Shown piece by piece: positions 1-7,652 of a DNA stretch of 64,000 nt (its first letter is position 1; each line of letters begins with the position of its first letter). Origin of the DNA: JBCCBV01 sp039033855 (GTDB lineage: Bacteria > Planctomycetota > Phycisphaerae > Phycisphaerales > Phycisphaeraceae). The notes below the pieces were generated by a model. It saw only the letters and a list, made by a program, of their open reading frames with translations. It ran no database searches and was not told the origin of the DNA. The position numbers and the translations under genes were made by a program. The DNA lies in contig JBCCBV010000001.1 in NCBI GenBank assembly GCA_039033855.1, forward strand, positions 372,001 through 436,000, in the 5' to 3' direction.

Positions 1-511
1 TGCCGGCCACGAGCACGGGCGCGGCGACGCGGTACAGGCTGACGCCGCCGGCGACCAGCGCGGTGAGCTCGCGGTTGCGCTGCATGGCGGACAGGGTGAA
101 GCCCATGGCCGCGGTGACCAGCAGGCCCGAGAACAGGATGTAGATCATCACCACCGTGGGCAGGTAGTAGTCGGCGATGACGTAGAGGGTCCACGCCAGC
201 CGGCGTGGCCAGGCGACGGTGAGCCGGTCGGAGATGTCTTGCCCTTGCTCGGACGTCAGCCCGTACCGGTCGGCGATGGGCTGGGGTTCGAGGCTGTAGC
301 CGACCTGGTGGCGGAGGTCGGCGGGGTCGAGCTTGTAGTCGTCGGCCACGCGCTGGAGCTCGACGGCCCGGGCGCGCTCGGGCCCGGCCTTGAGGAACTC
401 GTCGACGTCGACCACAAAGTCGATCACCACGAACAGCCCCATCAGGACCACCGTCAGGATGACGAAGTTGGTCAGGAACGACCGGACGATGTAACGATCC
501 AAGACCCGCAT
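1..511 (-). CDS. LptF/LptG-family (YjgP/YjgQ) permease, partial at window edge
   Basis: Only the N-terminal 170 codons are inside the window; the rest runs off the left edge. The protein starts MRVLDRYIVRSFLTNF and continues into a hydrophobic first membrane segment, which is how LptF/LptG permeases begin. In this family two such inner-membrane proteins pair with the ATPase LptB to extract lipopolysaccharide and push it to the outer membrane. The gene begins 12 nt downstream of a second family member transcribed in the same direction, so the two probably form the LptF/LptG pair. Which is F and which is G cannot be told here. Family call is fairly sure. Confidence 0.72.
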   Translation of the reverse strand, partial: MRVLDRYIVRSFLTNFVILTVVLMGLFVVIDFVVDVDEFLKAGPERARAVELQRVADDYKLDPADLRHQVGYSLEPQPIADRYGLTSEQGQDISDRLTVAWPRRLAWTLYVIADYYLPTVVMIYILFSGLLVTAAMGFTLSAMQRNRELTALVAGGVSLYRVAAPVLVAG

Positions 512-523
512 ACGCCCCCTTGG

Positions 524-2221
524 TTACCGGCGCGCCACTTGGCAATAGACCGTGCCCAACACGACGGCCAAGAGCACGTTGCCCGACCACAGGAAAGCCA
601 GGCTGGCGGCCAGCCCCCCCGCCCCCGATCCGCTGCTGGTGAGGTTTTCCGACGCGTGGATGACCACCAACGTCAGGATCGCCAGCAGGAAGCACCAGAA
701 GAACACGGCCAGCGTGGACTGGCCTTTGAGGCGCATCGCCAATAGCCCACCCAGGGGCAGTAGCAGCGCGCAGCTCGCGGCGGAGGCGGCGCGCTGGTGG
801 CGGAGGTTGATGACGCGTCGTTCGAGGCGTTTCATTTTTTCGGTGAGTTCGCTGGTCAGGCCTTCGACGCCGGGCTTTTCGGCTTCGGGCACGGCGCCGA
901 GGCGGTCGCGGAGTTCGTCGAAGCCGAGCACGCCGCGGGCGCGGGCCTGGTCGGAAAACAGCGGCTCGGGCCAGGTCATGGCGTCGAGCTCGCGCTGGGC
1001 GAGTTCGGTCGAGCTGCTGTCGCCGCCGAGCCCGTCGACGCGGACCTGTTCGAGGTCGATGCGGATGGCGGGGTCCAGGCCGCGGTCTTTGCCGTCGATG
1101 CGGAGCGTGGCCCGGTCGGCCTCGAAACGTCGGACCGGGGCCAGGCCGGCGCCGGTTTGCTCGAAGGCGCGGACGACCACGGGCCGGCCGTTGGCGCCGC
1201 GGAGTTCGAAGCCCTGTTCGGTGCGCTGGGCGATCGGGGCGCGGAGTTCGTATTGCTCGCCGGGCAGCCAGCCGTCGAAGGTGACGGGCTCGCTTGCGGC
1301 CAGCCGGGCGCCGATTTGCCTGCGGACCTCGACCTCGGCCAGGTGGGCGGAGAGCTCGCCCACGATCTTGCGGATGGAGTCGGAGCGGGTGGGGTCGCGC
1401 ACGAGTTCGCGCAGGTCGAACCAGGACATAAACCGCGGCTCGTCGAGCACGGGGTTGGGCAGGCGGATGGGGCGTAGCGCCACCGACTCGGTGGTCATGC
1501 TCTGCTGCTGGGCGCGGCGGCGGTCGTCGAGCGCCACGGGGTTGTCCAACTTGACCCGCACGTAGATGCTGCGGTCTTTGGGGTCGGAATAGAACTGGAC
1601 CCGCGCGGCGCTGGCGGTGGCGGGCGAGGCGACCGACCGCCGATCGAGCCGGGCCACGGCGACGCCTTCGAGGGCGATCTCGCGCTCCAGGCGCAGGCCG
1701 GAGGTGGTCATCGGTTCGATGTCGGCCGGGCGTGCGCGGTCGGCGTAAATGACCATGCCCTGGTCTTTGAAGACGAACGCCTGCTGGTCGTCGAGCCGGC
1801 GGACCAGGGCGCCGACGATGTCGCCCTCGACCATCTCGGTGGCCGAGCGGTAGAACCACGGCACGACGAAGTTCGACAGGTAGCCGAGCCCCATCGAAAG
1901 GACCAGCCCCATGATGAGCGGCGGCGCCAGGATGGAACGGTGGCTGATGCCGCTGGCCATGCAGGCGAGCAGTTCGTTGTCGTTGGCCAGCCGGGTGTAC
2001 ACCAGCGTGGCGGCGAACGCGCCGGCGAACGGCAGGACGAACCCCAGCAGCGTGGGGATGGTGTAGAGCACGAACTTGACCAGCGTGGCCGGGCCGAGCA
2101 GCCCGTCGGACAACGGCTTGACCGCCGCGGCGAAGCTGAGCACCACCACCAGCACCGACGCGCAGACCGCCAGCACCTTCAAGACCTCGAAGAACATGTG
2201 GCGGTAGAGCGTGAACGGCAT
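524..2221 (-). CDS. LptF/LptG-family (YjgP/YjgQ) permease
   Basis: A 565-residue protein with about three membrane segments near the N-terminus, a long soluble middle part (about residues 140-480, the expected periplasmic beta-jellyroll), and three C-terminal membrane segments. The opening MPFTLYRHMFFEVLKV and the stretch ANDNELLACMASGIS fit the YjgP/YjgQ family of lipopolysaccharide export permeases. It is longer than the usual 350-400 residues because the periplasmic part is enlarged. The ATG at 2221 was preferred over an upstream in-frame start because the family begins with a short polar segment followed directly by the first helix. It lies 66 nt downstream of rph and 12 nt upstream of the second permease, likely one operon. 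Confidence 0.75.
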   Translation of the reverse strand: MPFTLYRHMFFEVLKVLAVCASVLVVVLSFAAAVKPLSDGLLGPATLVKFVLYTIPTLLGFVLPFAGAFAATLVYTRLANDNELLACMASGISHRSILAPPLIMGLVLSMGLGYLSNFVVPWFYRSATEMVEGDIVGALVRRLDDQQAFVFKDQGMVIYADRARPADIEPMTTSGLRLEREIALEGVAVARLDRRSVASPATASAARVQFYSDPKDRSIYVRVKLDNPVALDDRRRAQQQSMTTESVALRPIRLPNPVLDEPRFMSWFDLRELVRDPTRSDSIRKIVGELSAHLAEVEVRRQIGARLAASEPVTFDGWLPGEQYELRAPIAQRTEQGFELRGANGRPVVVRAFEQTGAGLAPVRRFEADRATLRIDGKDRGLDPAIRIDLEQVRVDGLGGDSSSTELAQRELDAMTWPEPLFSDQARARGVLGFDELRDRLGAVPEAEKPGVEGLTSELTEKMKRLERRVINLRHQRAASAASCALLLPLGGLLAMRLKGQSTLAVFFWCFLLAILTLVVIHASENLTSSGSGAGGLAASLAFLWSGNVLLAVVLGTVYCQVARR

Positions 2222-2287
2222 AAGAAAAGCGGCTTGCCCCACGGCCCGTCTGGGCGCGATCAATGGTACGCCCGGGTGGGCGATGCG

Positions 2288-3052
2288 TCAGCCGCCCCTG
2301 GCCTCGCCCGGCCAGGCCACGCCGAGCGCCCGAAGCGCCTGCTGCTGGGCCGAACTCAGGGGTGCGCGGGCCGATTCGGCCAGGTCGAGCATGGCGGTGA
2401 GCTCATCGCGTGAGAAGGCCTCGCGCTCGGCGGCGCCTTGCACCTCGACCAGCCGGCCGTCGGAAAGCAGGACGACGTTCAGGTCGACCTCGGCCCGGCT
2501 GTCGAGCGGGTAGTCGAGGTCGAGCACGGGCTGGCCATCGACGATGCCGACGCTAACGGCCGAAACCAGGTGGGCCAACGGCGCGGCGTCGGGGGAGAGC
2601 CGGCCGGCGGCTTGCTCGCCGTACAAGGCCTGGGCCAAGGCGACGGCGGCGCCGGTGATCGACGCGGTGCGGGTGCCGCCGTCGGCGCGGACGACGTCGC
2701 AATCGCAGGTGATCGACACGCCGGGCATGGCGTCGAGGTCGACCGCGGCGCGGAGCGACCGGCCGATGAGGCGCTGGATTTCGGTGGACCGGCCGTCGGC
2801 GCGGCGCTTCTTCCGGTCGGGGGTGGAGCCGGGGAGCATGTTGTATTCGGCCGACACCCAGCCGTGGACGGGCCGGCCGTTGTCGTCGGTGCGGATCCAG
2901 GGCGGCGGGCGGTCGGCGACCGAGGCGGTGCAGAGCACGGCGGTGCCGCCGAACTTGCACAACACGCTGCCGGCGGCGGCGGTGTCAAAGGGCTCGATGG
3001 AGATCGGGCGCATCTGGTTCGAGGCGCGGGCGGGGCTGGGGGAAGGGTTCAT
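2288..3052 (-). CDS. rph: Ribonuclease PH
   Basis: A 254-residue protein matching the length and motifs of RNase PH, the phosphate-dependent 3'-5' exoribonuclease that trims tRNA 3' ends. Visible signatures are MRPISIEPFDTAAAGS near the start, GWVSAEYNMLPGST, RKKRRADGRSTEIQRLIGRS (the arginine-rich phosphate and tRNA-binding stretch), and DCDVVRADGGTRTASITGA. The residues PLDSRAEVDLNVV and VEVQGAAE in the C-terminal half are also typical. The start is placed at the ATG whose ATGA overlaps the stop codon of the membrane-protein gene upstream, implying translational coupling. Upstream sequence in the same frame is the shadow of that neighbour. Confidence 0.93.
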   Translation of the reverse strand: MNPSPSPARASNQMRPISIEPFDTAAAGSVLCKFGGTAVLCTASVADRPPPWIRTDDNGRPVHGWVSAEYNMLPGSTPDRKKRRADGRSTEIQRLIGRSLRAAVDLDAMPGVSITCDCDVVRADGGTRTASITGAAVALAQALYGEQAAGRLSPDAAPLAHLVSAVSVGIVDGQPVLDLDYPLDSRAEVDLNVVLLSDGRLVEVQGAAEREAFSRDELTAMLDLAESARAPLSSAQQQALRALGVAWPGEARGG

Positions 3053-4581
3053 GCGGGGCGAGCCTCGGCGGGCGAAGGCGTGGAGCCGTCGGCGGCGGGT
3101 TCGGCCAGGCCCAGCCCGACGAAACGGCCGTGGAGCCGGTCGGCGAGTTCGGACGAGGCAAACGCCTGGCCTTCGCGGTGTGCCCGGCCGATGAGGCTGA
3201 CCATCAGGTCCGACACCACGACCTGTACCAGCAGCAGGTTGCCGCCGATGGCGCAGACAAAGGAAATGGCGTCGCTGACGGTGATGAGCTCCTCGGAGAT
3301 TTTGTCGATCAGCAGCACCACGAGGAACGCGATGCCGATGCCGGTGAGCGGTCCCATCGCCAGGCGGATCGCCCGCACCACGCGGTGAGCCCGGTCGGGC
3401 GTTTGCGGTTCGGCCACGGCCCCCCACCGCAGCAGCACCACCAACGGCGCCAGCGTCAGGAACCCCAACGCCACCGACAGCATCCAGCTGTAGTCCGACT
3501 GGATGGCCGCAGACAGAATGAGCGCAAAGAACAGCGCGTAAAACGGCGCCACAACGATCGCGATCCATCCGGGCGCCGACGACTGCGGCAAAAGCGTTTT
3601 GAGCGTCAAGCACGAACGCACGATTCCCGGGAACAGGCCGATGACCTTCGGGCCTAAGAGGATCAACACGCCGAACGCCACCGAAAGGCTCACGGTGTCG
3701 CGGATGGCCTTGATCTGTTCGTCGGTGGCCTCGCGCGCCTGGGTGCGGACCTTTTCCTCATCGACCTGTCCGATGGTCGGGGTGGGTGTCTGGACGGGCT
3801 GACCCCAGGGGTTTTGCTGGAACTGCGCCTGGGCCTGCTGAGCCTGCGACTGTGCGAGCTCGGCCTGCGCCACGGCCTCGGCTTGTTGCTTGTTGGCTTC
3901 GTACAGGCGCGACTCGATGCTGCTGTAGTCGAGCAACGTGGTAAAGGGGATGACCAGCCAGAGGATGGGCAGCAGAAACACCACGACCCACGCCCCGCGT
4001 GCCACGCGAGCACTCCACTTGGCGGAGCGCCAGGCGCAGGCGGCCCAGCCGGCCAGGCCGGTGGCGCAGATCAAGAAGATCAAGGGGCCGATGCCCATCC
4101 AGCGGTTGACCAGGTCCAGGTCGTCGATGAAGTCGGTGGGCAGCGCGCCTTGTTCACGCAGCACGTCGGTTTCCTCGCCCCCCCACATCAGCACGTAGTC
4201 GATGCAGGCGAACACCGCGGCCACCAACAGCAGCACCGCCGCGGGCCAGAGCAGGGCCCGACGCCAGGCGGCGTAGTCCTGGGCCAGCGGTTCGGTCACG
4301 GGCGTGCGGGCGGCGGCGAGCGCGGCGCGCTCCTCGTCCATGGCCTTTTCGTTGTAGAAGTCCGACCGGCTGACCCTTCGGCCGAAAATCGTCAAGACGC
4401 GGAGGTTCTGCTTGGCGGCGCCGAGCAGGACCTGGCCGGGCTCGTTGCTCTGTTGGAGTTGTTGGAGCAGGCCCTGCGGCGGGCCGGGCTTGGGGGGTGC
4501 GGCGCCGTGGGGCTGGGCGGGCGGGGTATCCGGGGCGTTCGAGCTTTCCGGGGGCGAGGCGTCGGGGGCGGGCGTGGTCAT
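3049..4581 (-). CDS. Multi-pass membrane protein of unknown function
   Basis: A 510-residue protein not assigned to a family. It has a Pro/Ala-rich N-terminus of about 45 residues, then roughly eight hydrophobic segments. Between the fourth and fifth lies a Gln/Ala-rich coiled-coil-like stretch (YEANKQQAEAVAQAELAQSQ and following) ending in a proline-rich piece and a charged segment. The last 45 residues are polar. Its stop overlaps the start of rph (ATGA), and the LptF/G pair follows, so it is probably the first gene of a four-gene unit. The ATG at 4581 is preferred to an upstream TTG. Role unknown; association with envelope biogenesis is only suggested by context. Confidence 0.7.
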   Translation of the reverse strand: MTTPAPDASPPESSNAPDTPPAQPHGAAPPKPGPPQGLLQQLQQSNEPGQVLLGAAKQNLRVLTIFGRRVSRSDFYNEKAMDEERAALAAARTPVTEPLAQDYAAWRRALLWPAAVLLLVAAVFACIDYVLMWGGEETDVLREQGALPTDFIDDLDLVNRWMGIGPLIFLICATGLAGWAACAWRSAKWSARVARGAWVVVFLLPILWLVIPFTTLLDYSSIESRLYEANKQQAEAVAQAELAQSQAQQAQAQFQQNPWGQPVQTPTPTIGQVDEEKVRTQAREATDEQIKAIRDTVSLSVAFGVLILLGPKVIGLFPGIVRSCLTLKTLLPQSSAPGWIAIVVAPFYALFFALILSAAIQSDYSWMLSVALGFLTLAPLVVLLRWGAVAEPQTPDRAHRVVRAIRLAMGPLTGIGIAFLVVLLIDKISEELITVSDAISFVCAIGGNLLLVQVVVSDLMVSLIGRAHREGQAFASSELADRLHGRFVGLGLAEPAADGSTPSPAEARPA

Positions 4582-4727
4582 GCGCGGTTCCAAATCGGCC
4601 TGGGCGTTGCGACCCGGCCCGGCGGGCGGCGCGGGCGCGATCGCGGGTCAACGTAGCGGATGGCGCGGCGGGTTCCGACGGAGCGACAAGCGGGACAACG
4701 CGAGAGTCGGCAAGGCGGCCTTGCGGA

Positions 4728-6218
4728 TCACCCCGCGGCGCGGCCGACGGTCTGGGGCGCCAGCATCTCGGGGAGCGAGGCGCGTACGGCCCGGACGATG
4801 GCGTCGGGGGCGGCGTCTTCCCAGATGCGCAGGCCGTCGCCGGCCTTGTCGCGCAGGCGGTCGAAGCGGCCCATGACCTGGGCGACCTCGGCGGGGTTGG
4901 GGGCTTCGCTCCGCCAGACGCGGATGGATTCGTGGGGCGTGGGAGCGGCGGACTCGGCGTCGTACGCAAGCTGCTCGAAGAGCTTTTCGCCCGGACGGGC
5001 GCCGGTGATGCGGATTTCCACATCGACGCCGGGCTCGAAGCCCTGCTCGCGCAAGAAGCGCTGGGCCAGGGACAGGACGTTGACGGGTTCGCCCATGTCA
5101 AGCAGGAAGACCTCGCCGCCTTCGGCGATGGCGCCGGCTTGAATGACCAGCCCCGCGGCTTCGGGGATGGTCATGAAGTAGCGCGTCATGTCGGGGTGGG
5201 TGACGGTGACGGGCCCGCCGGTGGCGAGCTGGGCCGACCAGATGGGCAGCACGCTGCACGCCGAGCCGAGCACGTTGCCGAAGCGGACCACGGCGAAGCG
5301 GGTGGCGCTGCGGCGGGCCAGGTCTTGCACGTAGAGCTCGGCTAGGCGTTTGCTGGCGCCCATGATGGACGAGGGGCGTACTGCCTTGTCGGTGCTGATC
5401 ATCACCAAGCGGCCCACGCCGGCGGCGTCGGCGGCGTCGGCGATCGAGCGCGTGCCGTAGAGGTTGTTCTCGACCGCCTCGGCCGGGTGGTCTTCCATCA
5501 TGGGCACGTGCTTGTGGGCGGCGGCGTGGAAGACGACGTCGGGCCGGTGGCGCTCGACCAGTTCGAGGGTCTTGCGGCGGCGGGCCACGTCGTGCAACAC
5601 GGTTTTGCGCGACAGCGCGGGATGAGCCGCGGCGATCTGGCGGTCGATCTCAAACAGCGGGTTTTCGGCGCGGTCGACCAGGATGAGCTCGGCGGGCTCG
5701 AAGGCGGCGGACCTGCGGGCGAGTTCGGAGCCGATCGACCCCCCGGCGCCGGTGACCATGACCACCCGGCCGCGGAGCGATTCGCCCACGACCTGTTCGT
5801 CGATCGGCCTGGCGGGCCGGTCGACGAGCTTGGAGAGTTCGGGCCCGGTCGAGGCGCCCGACCACCCGGCGGCGGACACCCGCCCGGCCAGCTGATCGGC
5901 CAGCGTGGGCATGAACACGGCCCGGACGCCGGCCTGGGCGAGCACGGCCCGGACCGAGGCGACGGCGTTCTGCATCGCCTGCGGCAGGCTGACCAACACC
6001 GCGTCCACCGGCCGGCTGGCGGCGCGCCACTCGTCCAACACCCGGCCCAGGTCGTCGAAGGCGCCGACCACCGCGCAGCCCGGGTCGGCTTGGCCGATGG
6101 CGGCGGCGGGCAGCACGCAGCCGACCACCGACGGGCGGTCTTCGGCCACGGCCAGCTGGTGCAGGACGTCCTGGACGCTGCGCGCCGTCCCCACGATGAG
6201 CGCCGTCGATTGAGCCAT
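4728..6218 (-). CDS. CapD/FlaA1-like nucleoside-diphosphate-sugar dehydratase/epimerase
   Basis: A 496-residue extended short-chain dehydrogenase of the polysaccharide-biosynthesis (CapD/WbpM/FlaA1) type, expected to act as a UDP-HexNAc 4,6-dehydratase or epimerase. The NAD(P)-binding motif is VTGAGGSIGSELARR, followed by LVDRAENPLFEIDRQ, the family signature FHAAAHKHVPMMEDHPAEAV, and ISTDKAVRPSSIMGASKRLA with the catalytic lysine. The C-terminal GARPGEKLFEQL is also typical. The first about 130 residues form a Rossmann-like domain, but the four N-terminal membrane helices of WbpM are missing, so it should be cytosolic. The start at 6218 is preceded at 6 nt by GATAAC, a possible -10 element. 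Substrate cannot be inferred. Confidence 0.85.
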   Translation of the reverse strand: MAQSTALIVGTARSVQDVLHQLAVAEDRPSVVGCVLPAAAIGQADPGCAVVGAFDDLGRVLDEWRAASRPVDAVLVSLPQAMQNAVASVRAVLAQAGVRAVFMPTLADQLAGRVSAAGWSGASTGPELSKLVDRPARPIDEQVVGESLRGRVVMVTGAGGSIGSELARRSAAFEPAELILVDRAENPLFEIDRQIAAAHPALSRKTVLHDVARRRKTLELVERHRPDVVFHAAAHKHVPMMEDHPAEAVENNLYGTRSIADAADAAGVGRLVMISTDKAVRPSSIMGASKRLAELYVQDLARRSATRFAVVRFGNVLGSACSVLPIWSAQLATGGPVTVTHPDMTRYFMTIPEAAGLVIQAGAIAEGGEVFLLDMGEPVNVLSLAQRFLREQGFEPGVDVEIRITGARPGEKLFEQLAYDAESAAPTPHESIRVWRSEAPNPAEVAQVMGRFDRLRDKAGDGLRIWEDAAPDAIVRAVRASLPEMLAPQTVGRAAG

Positions 6219-6384
6219 GCTGGCGTTATCGGCCCGGTTGAGCCGATTTCTGCACCGGCAGACGGCTCGGGCTCGGGGCCGACCCGGGGCCGGCCGGCAA
6301 ACTGCGGGACACCGGAAAGCGGCGCCGCCGGACCGCCGATGTTGCCTGTAGACCTGCTGTTCGCTCCCGCACGAGGCGCCTTGC

Positions 6385-6825
6385 ATGAACCACGCTCGCC
6401 CAGACCGAACCGAAGCCACCGACCACCGCGCCGAGCCGCGCCTGCCCTTGCCGGCGATGTACTGCGAGCTTCGGGCTCGGGCCGGCGCCCAACGGCCTTA
6501 TGAGCTGACCGGGCACATCTACGACCTGTCGCTGTCGGGCCTGCGGTTCGAGCTCGACGAGGCCCTGCCCGCGGGGGCGTCGATGGACGTGCGGATCACG
6601 CTGCCCGGAGCCGAGCCGGTAACGGTGAAGGCGAGCGCCAGCGTGGTGCGGCAGGCGTCCGAGCAGGACGAGCCCGGGCCTTGCCGGCTGGCGGCGACCT
6701 TCACGCGGTTCCGCACGCCAATGGACCGGGAGCGGCTGTCGGGTTACCTGGTGCCGCGGCTGGCGCAGATGCGCGAGCAAGCAGCCGAGCAGGCCAACAA
6801 GGCTCCCGTGCGCAAGGCGGCCTGA
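6385..6825 (+). CDS. PilZ domain protein (c-di-GMP receptor candidate)
   Basis: A 146-residue protein carrying both halves of the PilZ c-di-GMP signature: RAEPR (RxxxR) near residue 15 and DLSLSG (D/NxSxxG) near residue 50, followed by a beta-barrel-like stretch. The protein is essentially one PilZ domain plus an Ala/Lys-rich tail, so it likely works by contacting a partner. No motility gene is next to it; a second PilZ gene is at 37989 and pilus genes start at 40251. Its leader shares GTTGCCTGT and CCCGCACGAG with the arsM leader. Family call firm; partner unknown. Confidence 0.85.
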   Translation: MNHARPDRTEATDHRAEPRLPLPAMYCELRARAGAQRPYELTGHIYDLSLSGLRFELDEALPAGASMDVRITLPGAEPVTVKASASVVRQASEQDEPGPCRLAATFTRFRTPMDRERLSGYLVPRLAQMREQAAEQANKAPVRKAA

Positions 6826-6854
6826 GCCGCGCCGAACGGTCACTCGCCGAAAAG

Positions 6855-7652
6855 TCAGTCGCCCAGACGAAAGAAGCGCTCGGCGTTTTGGTCGCATACG
6901 GCCTTGAGCTCGGCGGGAGCCATGCTGCGCCGGTGCGCGAGGAAATCACCCACCACGGCCGAATAGCGAGGCTCGTTCGGGCGGACCTTGCGGTGCGGCG
7001 CCGGGGTGAGGTACGGCGCGTCGGTCTCGAGCATCAACCTTTCCAACGGCACGCGGTCGGAAGCGTCGGCGAGGTCGCGCGCGCTGTTGAACGTCACGAT
7101 GCCGGTGAACGACACCATGGCGCCAAAGGTCAGGATCCGGTCCAATTCGTCGGCACCGCCGGTGAAACAGTGGAACACGAACCGCTCGCCCGGCAGGCCA
7201 GAGGCTTCGAGCACGGCCAGGGTGTCGTCGGTCGCCTCGCGGTTGTGGATGACGACCGGCAGGTGGTTGAAATCGGGCTCCCCCGCCAGGGATAGTTGCG
7301 CCTCGAAGACCGGACGCTGCAGGTCGAGGGGCGGGTCGGGGTAGTGCTTGTCGAGGCCGCACTCGCCGATGGCCACGCAGCGGGGTCGGCGGAGCAGGCC
7401 GCGCAGGGCGTGTTGGAGGTGTTCGAGATTCTCGGCTTCTTGGGCATGCCCCGGGTGCAGGCCGGCGGTCCACCAGATATGGCGGCCCGGGGTGGTCTGG
7501 TGCTCGGCGATGGCGGCGGCCTGGGCGGCGTCGTCCGGCGAGGTACCGACGCTGATCATGCCGTGCACGCCGTCGGCCGCGGCGCCGGCGAAGACGTCGT
7601 CGAGCCGGTCGACCAGGCCGGGGTAGGTGAGGTGGCAGTGGGTGTCGATCAC
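6855..7652 (-). CDS. TatD family metal-dependent hydrolase (deoxyribonuclease)
   Basis: A 265-residue TIM-barrel hydrolase of the TatD family, 3'-5' nucleases of DNA quality control. The metal ligands are visible: DTHCHL at residues 3-8, the glutamate in IGECGLD, the histidines in VVIHNR and FVFHCFTG, and the aspartate in LETDAPYL. Length is normal. The GTG start at 7652 overlaps the stop codon of the upstream DUF255 gene (GTGA), which fixes the start and implies coupled translation. Confidence 0.9.
   Translation of the reverse strand: MIDTHCHLTYPGLVDRLDDVFAGAAADGVHGMISVGTSPDDAAQAAAIAEHQTTPGRHIWWTAGLHPGHAQEAENLEHLQHALRGLLRRPRCVAIGECGLDKHYPDPPLDLQRPVFEAQLSLAGEPDFNHLPVVIHNREATDDTLAVLEASGLPGERFVFHCFTGGADELDRILTFGAMVSFTGIVTFNSARDLADASDRVPLERLMLETDAPYLTPAPHRKVRPNEPRYSAVVGDFLAHRRSMAPAELKAVCDQNAERFFRLGD

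Noticed and set aside
3053..3613. N-terminal extension of RNase PH
   Set aside because: It would overlap the membrane-protein gene; RNase PH homology starts a few residues after 3052 and an ATGA junction marks the start.
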